A stretch of 64,000 bases of DNA, from assembly GCA_003175695.1 (NCBI GenBank), contig PSRA01000258.1:124001-188000 (forward strand), written 5' to 3'. Position numbers and translations under genes: made by a program. Below the pieces are notes generated by a model that was given only the letters and a program-made list of their open reading frames with translations, was not told the origin of the DNA and did no database searches. The stretch comes from Bacteroidota bacterium. Its GTDB lineage: Bacteria > Bacteroidota > Bacteroidia > Chitinophagales > Chitinophagaceae. Shown here one piece after another: positions 34,850 to 45,500 of the stretch; within the stretch, counting starts at the first letter, position 1; the number at the start of each line of letters is the position of its first letter.

Positions 34850-35240
34850 GCGGTGATGGGGTAAATCAGGCCAAAAAATAAAAGAATTTCCAATAAAACG
34901 GGAAAATGGGAGAATAAATATGAATCAAGGCAAAAAAATAAGAGGAATTGGGGTGGCCAGGAATGGGTTTAGCCCTTTGGTAATGAATGAATTTTGAAAA
35001 TCGGTCTGGTGTTAGAGTTAGATTGTCTCAAGGGATCTGGCTTTTTCTACACCCACGCACGTATGGTCATAGATACGCAATAGATAGGTTTCAAATTAGC
35101 TTGATGAAAAAACGTTTCTTCCTATGTGCCTATGTGGTGGAAAGGGTCGCTCATCGGCGCAGAAACACGAAAATGCCTCATTGTCATATACGAATTTTTC
35201 GTTACCTTTTATTATTGCTAAAACCTTTAAAGCGAATATT
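34850..35240. other. Divergent intergenic region with a dispersed repeat
   Basis: The region between the divergent TPR/MORN operon and the SnoaL-like gene should hold both promoters. It contains at 35125-35143 the reverse complement of the 19-mer at 2621-2639, followed by GAAAGGGTCGC and GGCGCAGAAACACG, which resemble the window's other intergenic repeats. A frame starting at 35124 continues into the downstream gene but has no leader, so I start that gene at 35241. Confidence 0.5.
35125..35143. repeat. 19-bp dispersed repeat, copy 2 (inverted)
   Basis: TGTGCCTATGTGGTGGAAA is the exact reverse complement of 2621-2639, about 32.5 kb away. Confidence 0.6.
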
Positions 35241-35780
35241 ATGAAGAAGATGTTGGTTTTCATATCCGCCTTCGCGCTCGTACTGGGTTGTAATACCAGG
35301 AGTGATGTCGGTTCCACGTCTGCGACAGATTCAGCATTGGCTGCCTTGCATGCCAGAGACAGTGCTGTGGCCAGAAACAAAGCTACTGCCCTCGCGTCAA
35401 TAGAAGCCTTTAACGGAGGTAAAGTAGACGAAGTTTTCAAAAATTTTGCAACTGACGCTGTTGACTTTGGAGACGGCAGCATGAGCCCCGCAAAGGGTCT
35501 CGATTCCATTAAGGGTATAATCAAGGAATTCCTGGCTGCATTTCCAGATTACAAAGCAGAAAATCTGGTGGCAATAGGCGAAGCCAATATGGTTGCCGTA
35601 TTTGGAGAATATAGCGGGACTTTCAAAAATCCGATGGGAAAAATGAAACCTACAGGAAAATCATTCAGGACAAGGGATGCCGATTTGTTTACGTTTAATG
35701 ATGCTGGCAAGATCACTGAACATCGCTCCATTCAATCAGGAGCATACATCATGCAGAGCTTGGGCGTCAGAATGAAGTAA
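35241..35780 (+). CDS. SnoaL-like (ester cyclase fold) lipoprotein
   Basis: I start at the ATG at 35241, which opens a lipoprotein leader (MKKMLVFISAFALVLGC, lipobox LVLGC); the open frame extends 39 codons upstream without a leader. The 179-aa product has the NTF2-like/SnoaL fold: ALASIEAFNGGKVDEVFKNF, AFPDYKAENLVAIGEANMVAV, GTFKNPMGKMKPTGKSF and FNDAGKITEHRSIQSG match the conserved blocks of that family. SnoaL-like proteins include cyclases and many binding proteins; a catalytic role is not shown. A good terminator follows at 35811. Confidence 0.8.
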   Translation: MKKMLVFISAFALVLGCNTRSDVGSTSATDSALAALHARDSAVARNKATALASIEAFNGGKVDEVFKNFATDAVDFGDGSMSPAKGLDSIKGIIKEFLAAFPDYKAENLVAIGEANMVAVFGEYSGTFKNPMGKMKPTGKSFRTRDADLFTFNDAGKITEHRSIQSGAYIMQSLGVRMK

Positions 35781-35810
35781 GAGTGAATAAATGCTAAAAT
35801 CAAATAATAG

Positions 35811-35852
35811 CGGGAGTCGCCTCATTTTTGGGGCGATTCTCCTTTTCTAACC
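35811..35852 (+). terminator. Rho-independent terminator after SnoaL-like lipoprotein gene
   Basis: GGGAGTCGCC pairs with GGCGATTCTCC around a T-rich loop (about ten bases), followed by TTTTCT. It lies 30 bases after the stop at 35780 and matches a standard intrinsic terminator. Confidence 0.7.
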
Positions 35853-35991
35853 CTTAAGATCAATCGTTTTTTTTTGCTCGATCACATTGACAATCATTAC
35901 CTCACGATTTTAAGATTTTTTTGAAGCCGATTTGGAATGGAGTTTGTATAATAAAGAGCGTCCATCAAGAAATTAAAAAAAGCACACTACT

Positions 35992-36807
35992 ATGAAAATG
36001 ATTCAGAAATGGTTTTTACTTACCATGCTGGCTATTATTGCCAGCCTGGCTTTCTATGCCTGCTCAAGGAATGCAAAATCAGGTAACTCCGCTAATACTG
36101 CGCAATTGCAGATAAGCCTCACAGACAGCCCATTCCCCGACGCAAAAGAAGTTTGGGTAGATATCAAACAGATTGAAATCATTATGAGTGATACGTCCAA
36201 CCCACTCATTCTAAATGGAACGCATCCCGGTCTATACAATTTGCTCAATTTCACAAATGGAAAGGACACATTGTTGGCTGATGCCACCATTCCACCCGGA
36301 ACGATAAGCCAGATCAGGTTGATTTTAGGGGATAACAACTATATAGTCACCAGTGACGGATCAAAAATTAGTCTTAAAACTCCCAGTGGCCAGGAGTCAG
36401 GTTTAAAAGTTCAGGTTCACCAGGAAGTTAGCGGAGGTATTTTATACAGGCTCAAACTTGATTTTGATGCCGGACGCTCAATAGTAAAAGCAGGAAATAG
36501 CGGAAACTATTTATTGAAACCAGTGCTCAGGATTATCTCACTGGTGCCATCAGGTGGTGATATTAAAGGAGTCGTTGTTCCTGATTCAGTTCGTACCGCT
36601 ATTCTTGCCATTATGGGTACAGATACGATTGCATCTACTTTTACTGATACTACGAATGGTAATTATTTATTCAAAGATGTTCCAGCTGGAAATTATTCTT
36701 TGGTATATATTCCAGTTGACACAGCTTTTTCAACATTCACGGGTGCAGCCTCTGTAACATTGGGGCAGATCACGACAGTCGATACTGTAAAGCTGCAACA
36801 TCATTAA
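35992..36807 (+). CDS. DUF4382 lipoprotein with a carboxypeptidase-regulatory-like domain
   Basis: The 271-aa protein has a lipoprotein leader (AFYACS after a hydrophobic run), then DUF4382 (about residues 38-180: LQISLTDSPFPDAKEVWVDI, YNLLNFTNGKDTLLADATIP, GTISQIRLILGDNNYIV, LKLDFDAGRSIVKAGNSG), and a C-terminal carboxypeptidase-regulatory-like beta domain (about 188-268: IKGVVVPDSVRT, GNYLFKDVPAGNYSLVYIP). DUF4382 occurs in envelope lipoproteins and its role is not known. It stands alone on the plus strand. The following 296-base gap holds no gene that I can support. Confidence 0.9.
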   Translation: MKMIQKWFLLTMLAIIASLAFYACSRNAKSGNSANTAQLQISLTDSPFPDAKEVWVDIKQIEIIMSDTSNPLILNGTHPGLYNLLNFTNGKDTLLADATIPPGTISQIRLILGDNNYIVTSDGSKISLKTPSGQESGLKVQVHQEVSGGILYRLKLDFDAGRSIVKAGNSGNYLLKPVLRIISLVPSGGDIKGVVVPDSVRTAILAIMGTDTIASTFTDTTNGNYLFKDVPAGNYSLVYIPVDTAFSTFTGAASVTLGQITTVDTVKLQHH

Positions 36808-37103
36808 CATACACGGTTCTAAATTTCGACCCCATCCGCCATTGGCGGATGGCGCCGGGATAGTATTGTCACGGATCTTCCATTATATCGGTTAAACTAA
36901 GACGTTAGTAACAACAACTTGATTCATCTTCCATTTTTGGGAATGGAAGTGGAAAAAAATTGCTCATTAATTTTCAACGTCTTATGGTTTTGAACCTAAG
37001 AAATTTTTTCCTGCCTATTGCATTTGCCATTCTTTCTCTATAAGTTTATAATTGATTTTTGTGTATTCCAAATCCTATGTATCACTAAAAATCCGTGTTC
37101 GTT

Positions 37104-39344
37104 ATGAAAAAACTCTACCTAGGAGTTCTTTTTCACCTCATCTGTTTAACCCCGCTCTCCTTATTAGCCCAGCTAAATAATGGTGGAATCAACGCTTTGT
37201 TTGGCATCGACGGTGATACAAGAAGTAATTATGTAAAGTATGGTCCTTCTACCGGTAATATCGTAAGTGATGACTGGTTTTCTTCGAATCCTTCCGGAGT
37301 TACTTTGATTGATACCTCCAATGCATCTGTTTACCTCTCGCTTTTGCAATCGGGAGCTAACCTGGGATTTTTCAAGAGAATGTCGGTTCCTCTTTATTCA
37401 AAAATTAACGGCAAACTCTGGCTAGACGCCGTATATGGCAGAGATTACGTGTGTACGAGCCCGTTATTTGACTCCACAATATTTACCATCGCAGCAAAAA
37501 ATGGCGACAATCCCATCAATTGGCTAGGGGGAACGTCCAACGTCCCAGACAAAAACGACTTGCTCGATGTTTACGCACACATGCGTCGCGACGGACTTTC
37601 TGTATATGACTCATTATGGCTCTTTACCGGAGTATCTACAGTGGGTACTTCCGGTTCAAGATATTTTGATGTCGAATTGTACAAAAAAGACTTTAGCTAC
37701 AATTCATCCACAGGAACTTTTAGTACTGCAGGAACAGAGAGTGGACATACCCAATGGTTATTTGACGCGGCTGGTAACATTACGCAGACCGGGGACATGA
37801 TTCTTGCCGTGAATTATACACCGGGGGCACCTCCGGTTGTGGACTTGCGAATATGGGTGAGTCAGGTTACGTTTTTAAATGTCAAACCCGCACGATTCAA
37901 TTTTGGGCCCAATTTTGACGGCGCAACTCCCTTTTTTGGATATGCGTCTATTTTGTCGAAGTCGGGAACTACAGCATTTGGTTCAGGTATAGCCAACTAT
38001 TCGGCTACTCCGGCGCAGGACACGACTTATGCCACTCCCTGGGGAACTGAACAGTCTACCAAGGTCTGGGGAACACAATACCAAACATTACAATTGGTTG
38101 AAATTGGTTTAAACCTGACAAGAATAGGCTTGGACCCCGCATTGTACACGGCATTGGGACTGAATCCATGTACTTCATTGTTCTCTGACATTTTCTTCAA
38201 GTCTAGATCATCCAACTCATTTGTGTCGAACATGCAGGACTTTGTTACACCGCTTCAATTCCTTCGTCCTCCTGTAATGGACTATTCGCTCAAACCGGAT
38301 ACACTGAGGTGTAATCGTTCAGTCGCAACCATTCAGTTAACAAATAATTCAACTATAGGCAACTATTCATGGCAAACACTCAGCGGAAATATTGTGGGGT
38401 CTAGCACGGATAGTTCTCAAGTGAGTGTTAATAAAGCGGGCAAATATGTCGTTTCCGCATCACCGGCTATAGGCTGTCCTCCTACGAGAATTGATACAGT
38501 AGTGATACCCATTGATACATTCCCTCCAGAGGCTTCTATCAACGCTACAGTCGGCTCAAATTATTCGTATTTGCAATTATATGGTGGTGATGTAGCAGCC
38601 AGTAACTATATGACTCCATTTGGCGGCTCACAAGGTCTTCTTTGGAACTGGACCGGTCCGAAATCTTTTACAAGCACAGTTCAGAATCCATTGACAGATA
38701 CGGCCTGGGGTGTTTTTCAGCTGATAGTAACGGAAAAAAGGAACGGTTGTACGGACACAGCAGTAAAGACACTCAATATTTGGGATTTCCAGGTACTGGC
38801 AGCTGAATACATGAATTTAAGCGGTAAAACAGACAACCAGTCGATCTTATTAAACTGGCAGGCTGCTGCTCAATTAGCCCCCGGATCTTATGTTGTGCAA
38901 AGGTCTGCTGATGGCGTCAACTTTATTTCTATCGGAAAAGTATATCCGCAGCAGGGATCTTCTTTGGGTTCGTACGCTTACACAGATACTCATCCATTGG
39001 ATGGAAGTGCCTACTACCGGATCGAGGCTGTTTCAATTGATGGCAAGACGGCCTATTCAAATACTATTAAACTGAGTGGCGTCACTAGCGATCAAAAATT
39101 CAGCCTGATCAGAAATTATGGTGGAAACCAAATAGCCCTGGTTTGCCGCTCAGACAAAGATCAACAAGCTGCCCTTGTCGTATATAATGTCCTGGGCCAG
39201 GTGCTGATCTCCAAATCGGTACATCTGACTAACGGAACAAATATTATTGAAATTCAACCTCCTGCCAGCAAGCAACATAGTGCGATTGTAGTTTCCTTGT
39301 ATTCAGACAATCAACTTAGTTTTACTCAGAAAGTTGTACTCTAA
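37104..39344 (+). CDS. Secreted protein with T9SS type A C-terminal sorting domain
   Basis: I start at the ATG at 37104 (MKKLYLGVLFHLICLTPLS, signal peptide); the open frame starts three codons earlier with GTG. The 746-aa product has no recognised catalytic domain in its first 500 residues. It then has an Ig-like/fibronectin-like section with VLPWQ-type strands (ILLNWQAAAQLAPGSYVVQR, YYRIEAVSIDGKTAYSNTIK) and ends in a type IX sorting domain (about the last 80 residues; LVVYNVLGQVLISKSVHL and IIEIQPPASKQ). It should be carried across the outer membrane by T9SS and anchored or released. A perfect terminator follows. Confidence 0.85.
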   Translation: MKKLYLGVLFHLICLTPLSLLAQLNNGGINALFGIDGDTRSNYVKYGPSTGNIVSDDWFSSNPSGVTLIDTSNASVYLSLLQSGANLGFFKRMSVPLYSKINGKLWLDAVYGRDYVCTSPLFDSTIFTIAAKNGDNPINWLGGTSNVPDKNDLLDVYAHMRRDGLSVYDSLWLFTGVSTVGTSGSRYFDVELYKKDFSYNSSTGTFSTAGTESGHTQWLFDAAGNITQTGDMILAVNYTPGAPPVVDLRIWVSQVTFLNVKPARFNFGPNFDGATPFFGYASILSKSGTTAFGSGIANYSATPAQDTTYATPWGTEQSTKVWGTQYQTLQLVEIGLNLTRIGLDPALYTALGLNPCTSLFSDIFFKSRSSNSFVSNMQDFVTPLQFLRPPVMDYSLKPDTLRCNRSVATIQLTNNSTIGNYSWQTLSGNIVGSSTDSSQVSVNKAGKYVVSASPAIGCPPTRIDTVVIPIDTFPPEASINATVGSNYSYLQLYGGDVAASNYMTPFGGSQGLLWNWTGPKSFTSTVQNPLTDTAWGVFQLIVTEKRNGCTDTAVKTLNIWDFQVLAAEYMNLSGKTDNQSILLNWQAAAQLAPGSYVVQRSADGVNFISIGKVYPQQGSSLGSYAYTDTHPLDGSAYYRIEAVSIDGKTAYSNTIKLSGVTSDQKFSLIRNYGGNQIALVCRSDKDQQAALVVYNVLGQVLISKSVHLTNGTNIIEIQPPASKQHSAIVVSLYSDNQLSFTQKVVL

Positions 39345-39352
39345 ACACTCTT

Positions 39353-39384
39353 GAAAATGGCGCGAAAGCGCCATTTTCTTTTTC
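39353..39384 (+). terminator. Rho-independent terminator after the T9SS-sorted gene
   Basis: GAAAATGGCGC and GCGCCATTTTC form a perfect 11-bp stem with a GAAA tetraloop, followed by TTTTTC. It lies just after the stop at 39344. The gap from there to 39647 (about 300 bases) shows no gene; it contains only the promoter region of the acyltransferase. Confidence 0.85.
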
Positions 39385-39647
39385 ACCTTTCGTTTACCTC
39401 AAGCAATATCCACCGTCCAATCCAGCGGGAGCCGGTTCTTGGGCAATTCTTTATTCCGTATCTTAGGTGTACATCGCGTATCGCGGAGGATTACTTCCAG
39501 AGCTTCTGAAACTGGCGTTCCCTAGAGACAATTACTTCTACATATTATTAGGATGAATAATACTATTGATAGCCCGGCTATAGGTGGGTTATTAATAGTT
39601 TTCTAATTTTTGAAGCTCATAACACCATTTAACCCAAAAACGCAACC

Positions 39648-40793
39648 ATGGAAAAAGCACCCGGCTATATTTCAAATCTTACTCCTTTACGTGGAGTCGC
39701 AGCTTTATTGGTCTTTTTATTACATTTTCAGGCGCTCGTTACGAACTTTATTTTTCCAAGTCAAACGCATTTTTTCGAATTGAGTTATTTGATGGTTGAT
39801 TTGTTCTTTATCATGAGTGGATTTATTATCCTCCATGTCTATGGCAGCAGATTTTCAACCGGCATGTCAGTTAGGAATTTTTCTGAATTCACTTTGGCGA
39901 GATTCGCACGTATATATCCATTGCATTTATTTACCCTGGTCGTACTCATTATATTTGCTGCCATTGCGAATGCCTGGGGCCCCATATTTGATCCTAAAGC
40001 GATTCCGGCAAATATTCTCCTTATTCATTCATTTGGTTTATTTCACATATTCACCTGGAACGTTCCATCATGGAGTATCAGTGCGGAATGGTGGGCTTAC
40101 ATGATATTTCCATTGATAGTGCTTTTCTTGTCAAAAAACAAGAGGCTTGCCATCCTGACTTTGATACCTCTTATTGTGTTGACTTATTGTGCCCTCATGT
40201 ATTGGCTTCCCCGGAAGAACTATTTTGTTCCGAATGTGCCCGTTCCACACAATTTAGATATCACTTTTGATTATGGTTATATACGCGGTATGGCGGGATT
40301 CGTTACAGGCATGTTAGCCTATGAACTTTATCAATCGCGCCTACTGGCAAATTTTTTCCAAAAAGATTTGGTTGCTCTTCTGGTTGTCCTTGGAACGATT
40401 TATCTCATGCATGTGAAAATTAACGATGGGATATGCATCCTGCTTTTTGCTTTGGTAGTTCTTTGTTTCGCTTGCAATGATGGGCGATTGCAAAGGCTTT
40501 GTAATTTTCGGTTTGCTCAATTTATCGGAGACATTTCTTACTCGATTTATTTGATTCAGACTTTTTTGTTTGTACCATTTTTAAGCGGACTTCGTCTCCC
40601 ACTTATAAAATACGGCAATGCAATAACTGAGAGTAAGGCAACTTTTTGGGTTGGATTAATGTATTTTGCTATCTTTCTGGTTGTAATAATTGGCTTGTCA
40701 ACTCTAAGTTATATATTTATTGAAGTGCCTTGCAGAAAATGGCTAAATGGAAAGTGGAAAAAACCAAGACCTGCTTACGCTCCATTGGCGTAA
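39648..40793 (+). CDS. Acyltransferase family 3 (OafA/YrhL-like), copy 1
   Basis: The 381-aa membrane protein has about ten hydrophobic segments and the acyltransferase-3 motifs: ISNLTPLRGVAALLVFLLHFQ (the conserved His), ARFARIYPLHLFTL, and WSISAEWWAYMIFPL. These enzymes O-acetylate sugars, peptidoglycan or lipids in the envelope. The next gene (40883-42028) is a close paralogue, and a decayed third copy follows at 42281-42475. The C-terminal basic segment (CRKWLNGKWKK) is shared by all three. Acceptor unknown. Confidence 0.92.
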   Translation: MEKAPGYISNLTPLRGVAALLVFLLHFQALVTNFIFPSQTHFFELSYLMVDLFFIMSGFIILHVYGSRFSTGMSVRNFSEFTLARFARIYPLHLFTLVVLIIFAAIANAWGPIFDPKAIPANILLIHSFGLFHIFTWNVPSWSISAEWWAYMIFPLIVLFLSKNKRLAILTLIPLIVLTYCALMYWLPRKNYFVPNVPVPHNLDITFDYGYIRGMAGFVTGMLAYELYQSRLLANFFQKDLVALLVVLGTIYLMHVKINDGICILLFALVVLCFACNDGRLQRLCNFRFAQFIGDISYSIYLIQTFLFVPFLSGLRLPLIKYGNAITESKATFWVGLMYFAIFLVVIIGLSTLSYIFIEVPCRKWLNGKWKKPRPAYAPLA

Positions 40794-40882
40794 GATGCAG
40801 TAATCGTGGCCTATCTTTCTTTGCTTAATACCTAATCAAAGAATTGGGATAATTGAAATTTATAATTCCCCATTGTGGAACT

Positions 40883-42028
40883 ATGGGAAAAACACAAACC
40901 TACATTTCAAATCTTACTCCCTTGCGCGGTTTCGCGGCATTATGGGTCGTTTCATATCATTTTCAGGCCATCGTCGCGACTTTCATTCATCCCGCTCAAA
41001 CGCATATTTTTGAATTGGGGTATTTGATGGTTGATATGTTTTTTATTTTGAGTGGATTTATCATTCTCCATGTCTATGGGCAACATTTTTCAGCAGGAAT
41101 GTCGCGAAGGGATTTTTCTGCATTTGCAAAGGCGAGATTTGCAAGAATTTATCCATTGCATTTATTTACCCTGATCGTATTGATCATATTTGTGGCAGCC
41201 AATAAGGCATGGGACACAATTTTTGATGCTAAAGCAATTCCGGCTAATATTTTCCTGATTCACTCTTTTGGATTATTTCACATATTCACCTGGAATGTTC
41301 CATCCTGGAGTATAAGTGCTGAATGGTGGGCTTACATGATATTTCCATTCATTGCTTTTTTTTTATCAAAAAACAAGAGGATGGCAATCTTAATCCTGGT
41401 ACCACTCATTTTAATAACTTATTTCGCTCTCATATATCGGGTTCACTTGAAAAGCTTTTTGATGCCCAATACGATCGTTCCCCATAACTTAGATGTAACT
41501 TATAATTTTGGCTATTTACGCGGCTTCGCAGGATTTACCACAGGTATGTTAGTATATGAACTTTATCGATCGGGTTTTTTGACAAATTTCTTCCGAAAAG
41601 ACCTGGTTGCGTTTCTGGTAATTCTGGGGACAATATATTTTATCCATTTGAAGATTAATGATGGTATTTACATAATACTTTTTGCAACAATAGTTTTATG
41701 CTTTGCATATAATGCAGGACGAGTGCAGCTTCTTTGTAATCTTCGGTTTGCTCAATTTATTGGCGACATTTCTTATTCAATTTACATGGTTCAGCTATTG
41801 GTCTTTCTGCCATTTATTCTTGGTCTACACCTTCCGCTGGTAAAGTATGGGAAAACTTCTGCCGATCATGATACAAGTTTTTGGGTTGGGTTAATTTATT
41901 TTGCAATTTTCCTGGCTGCAATCATTGGCTCGTCAGCGTTGAGTTATAAATTTATTGAAGTGCCTTGTAGGAAATGGCTAAATGGAAAGTGGAAGAAACC
42001 AGAGCCTGCATATGCTCCTGCGGCATAA
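40883..42028 (+). CDS. Acyltransferase family 3 (OafA/YrhL-like), copy 2
   Basis: I start at the ATG at 40883 because the product then begins MGKTQTYISNLTPLRG, matching the start of copy 1; a TTG ten codons earlier is not supported. The 381-aa product keeps ISNLTPLRGFAALWVVSYHF, ARFARIYPLHLFTL, WSISAEWWAYMIFPF and the basic CRKWLNGKWKK end. It is separated from copy 1 by 89 bases. Copy 2 has drifted mostly in the loop after segment seven. Tandem duplication with sequence drift may mean different acceptors. Confidence 0.92.
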   Translation: MGKTQTYISNLTPLRGFAALWVVSYHFQAIVATFIHPAQTHIFELGYLMVDMFFILSGFIILHVYGQHFSAGMSRRDFSAFAKARFARIYPLHLFTLIVLIIFVAANKAWDTIFDAKAIPANIFLIHSFGLFHIFTWNVPSWSISAEWWAYMIFPFIAFFLSKNKRMAILILVPLILITYFALIYRVHLKSFLMPNTIVPHNLDVTYNFGYLRGFAGFTTGMLVYELYRSGFLTNFFRKDLVAFLVILGTIYFIHLKINDGIYIILFATIVLCFAYNAGRVQLLCNLRFAQFIGDISYSIYMVQLLVFLPFILGLHLPLVKYGKTSADHDTSFWVGLIYFAIFLAAIIGSSALSYKFIEVPCRKWLNGKWKKPEPAYAPAA

Positions 42029-42280
42029 AATTGTGAAGTCATAGCTTGTGAGTATAATTGTGCTGGTTTCAAAATATTTTCGTCTAGTATCTAAATTTAA
42101 GAAGAGAAATTTTCTTCTTTGCCATCATTTTCCGGTTCTTATTTGCAAGCATCCCTTATTTGCAAACTCCCATAGCATATTGATTGAATGAGTTCTAACA
42201 TTTATCTTTGACCTTAGTAAACGATAAGCAGAACAGATCGCGGATCCTTCGAATTCGCTTCTTTAATTCTCGTTATCCAA

Positions 42281-42475
42281 AAACTATATAATTACAGCAA
42301 ATCGCCTTCGGGACATGAAGCAAGTTTTACAGTGGGATTAATATATTTTGTAATTACGTTTATCATACTCATTGGCTTATCTGCCCTGAGCTATAAATAC
42401 CTTGAAGTACCCTGTCGAAAATGGATTAACAGTAAATTGCGAAAACAAAGCACCAAGTTGGCTCCGACTACTTAG
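42281..42475 (+). pseudogene. 3' remnant of a third acyltransferase-3 gene
   Basis: A frame ending at TAG (42473-42475) reads SPSGHEASFTVGLIYFVITF, then LIGLSALSYKYLEVPCRKWI and a basic end. This aligns with the last 60 residues of both intact copies (DTSFWVGLIYFAIFLAAIIG, SALSYKFIEVPCRKWLNGK). Nothing upstream restores the rest: the 250 bases before it hold no homologous sequence, so about 320 codons have been lost. The frame is still open at the remnant, so the deletion is probably not very old, or the piece has been spared by chance. Confidence 0.75.
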
Positions 42476-42506
42476 TTCATTATCATCATAAAGATCCCGA
42501 AACGTT

Positions 42507-45500
42507 TTATCTGATCAGCACCACAGTACCTCTCAGGGAAATCTTTTTACCGTCTGAGTCTGTTGAATCGATGAACCAAACATAACCGCCGGTTGGTTGG
42601 TTTTGTCCATTAAATGTACCATCCCATCCCTGCCGCATATCCGAACTTTGAAACACAAGCTGGCCCCATCGATTAAAAATCTTTAAATGAAATTCTTTGA
42701 CTGCATAAACATATTTGACGCGAAATACGTCATTTTTCCCATCATTATTCGGAGTGAAGGCGTCAGGCATTTGTAATTTGCAAACGCCTGAAGAAATATT
42801 AATTGAATCAGAACTTGAACCGCATGTATTTGTTACTGTTAGACTATAAAGTCCGGGTTCATCTACCGTGTAAGAATGATTAGTGCTTCCATCCTGCCAT
42901 ACATAATTGCCAGCCGGATTCTGTTGGGGACTCAGTATCATTTGCTGGCCTTTGCAAAGAAAACTATCATTGCCCAGGCTGAAGACGGGGAGACCCAGGT
43001 ATTTGACAAGAATCGAGTCGCTTGCGGAGCAACCATTTGTTGCTTTCACCTTAACTGCATATATACCGGCATTACTAACCTGGAGGGTTTCGGCATTGGC
43101 TCCTGTGTTCCAGCTATATGAAGTGAAACCTGGTCCGGCATCCAGCGAAAGGGGTTGCCCGGGACAAAGACTTGTGTCTTTGCCAATATTTACATCGGGC
43201 GAATTCAGCACGGTGAAATGAATGGTATCTTTTACCAGGCATCCTCCGGATTGTAGTGCGGACACTATATAGCTCGTGTCTGATAGTGGATAAAAAATAG
43301 CGTGACCATTGGCCTGATCGGCCGTCATATAATAATTCAAAGGCGTCCACTCATAGTTCGAATATCCACTTGCAGGAATAATAGTTATTGAATCGCGCGT
43401 GCATACGGTTGTGTCTTTTGCAATTCCCAGATCATAATGAGCGAGAGATACCTCTGTCGAGTCACGATATTGAACTCCGCAATAATTTTTTACTGTTACA
43501 AAATATTTACCGGGTTGCGTTACTGTAAGTATGGAATCGGTAGATCCGTCCTGCCATTGATAGGAGGCATATTGGGTTCCCGCATGTAATGTAATAGGGT
43601 TATTATTGCAAATGGTCGTGTCCGGGCCGATGTTAAGTGTATCAGAGGCCCCTGCTATGTGAATGAATGTTGAATCCGTCATGGCCACGGTGCACTGTCC
43701 TTGCGAAATACGCGCATAGATTTTTCCCTGCCAATTGACCTGGTTAAATAATATGGATATCGATGAATCATTTAGTAAAGTGCTGCTATTTACTACCGAG
43801 GAATCGATATTCCATTGAACAAAGCTTCCACAGGAGGGGTTCTTGAAAGCAGTAAAAATTTGTGGATCCGAAGTCTTGCAAAAAACTGTTGGCCCATGTA
43901 TTTTGATCGTATCACAAAAATTTTGTTGTCTGCAGGGCAACGATTCATTCGAAACCAGATTATTCCAAGGTATCAGATTATAAGAAACTTCTGAGATTTG
44001 ATTTAGAACTGGGTTGTCGAGGTCAGGGTAACCAGGATAGGATCTCATGGGAAGTGGCAGTTGTAAAGCGAACAGCGTATCTCTTCCGGTACAATTTGAA
44101 GAAGTATCTGCGTCATGCATTTTCTTGAATTCAACATAACTGGCGCCCAGGCTCATGCTTGCGTAATACGACTGTCCCAACAAATATCCACCATCATTAA
44201 AAAAACAGAAACGATAATTGTCACCAAAACTTCCGTTACTTCCTATCGATACGTTGTTATAATACACAACTCTTTCTTTTGAAAAATGATGATTGTGTAA
44301 AGTCCCCATGTATGCAAAGGCCGATTGGTCATTCGGATAATCGATGATAGAAAAAATACCATTTCCGTTCTCATCAAAAAAAGCCTGATTGGCATTATCA
44401 CTTGATTTCAACGTTGAGCTGATGGAGTAAGAAACAATCAGATTTTGGTTTTCATCAATCTCTACAATTCCAAAATGGTCGACGACCGTAGAACTTGGAT
44501 TTGGTAAATAATTGGCAAACAAATGACCGTTGATTATCAGATGTCCATTTTGCATTCTCGTGCAATAATTATAATAAGAAGAAAACTGCTTTCTGATTGC
44601 AACTTGTTGGTTGGCGAAGTCGGGTATATAAAAATTTCGATTCAAAACATTCCCTGATGAAAAGTCTAATGTAAGTAAATTGACAGCTGCGACTGTGCCG
44701 GGCGTTCCATCTCCATGAGTTATTCCTACTTCAATTATGTTTCCATTTTCGAAATAGGCTGCCAAACCTTCTGCCCCGAATTTATAATCGCCAAAATTAC
44801 CTATGTTAGAATCCCAAATTACTTTTCCCGCACTGCTCATTCTTACAATCGTTTCATAATTGTTAACTCCTGCATTGTTAAAAGTTGTGCCGCAGAGAAT
44901 GAGGTCGCCATTTGGAGCTTCTGTAATGGACCTGAAATCTATGGGAGCCCACTGGTTGGCAACTGAAATGGCAGAAACATAGGTCCGATCCCAAACAATT
45001 GTTCCGATGGAATTCAGTCTAAATATAACAGTGGTTGTATTATAACTATTCGATACGGTGTCTAATCCACCCGCAATCATGATATCCCCGCTTGGGAGTT
45101 CAAAGACAGACATGAGGTAGATCTGGTAAAATTGATCGTGGTTGCCATCATCGAAGGTCTTTACCCAGAGAACCTGTCCATTCTGATCTGTTTTGAACAG
45201 GAGACCTTTGAAATGCAGAAAATCATGATAAATCGTGGAATCATAATACTGCCCTACAAATAAAACGCCATCATCATGTGTGTGAATCAGGCTGGTGATA
45301 TACAGAACAGAATTTGTGAGGTTGATGAGTTTTTCAAATGAAGAATCTTTGCAGGGAGGATTTCCTGATAATGCTGCGAGATGAGCATTGCCAGCAGAAT
45401 TGGCCGCTGCTGTGGCCTGCCTATTGGATTGAATAATCGAAGAAAGAGTTTTCGAACTCCCGATTGATTTCATTGGCAAGGTCAGAATGCCATGTAGCTT

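Noticed and set aside
36808-37103. Possible small RNA in the gap before the T9SS protein
   Set aside because: A GGCGGATGGCGCC-type patch near 36840 is the only structured piece; it is too short and lacks any RNA-family signature.
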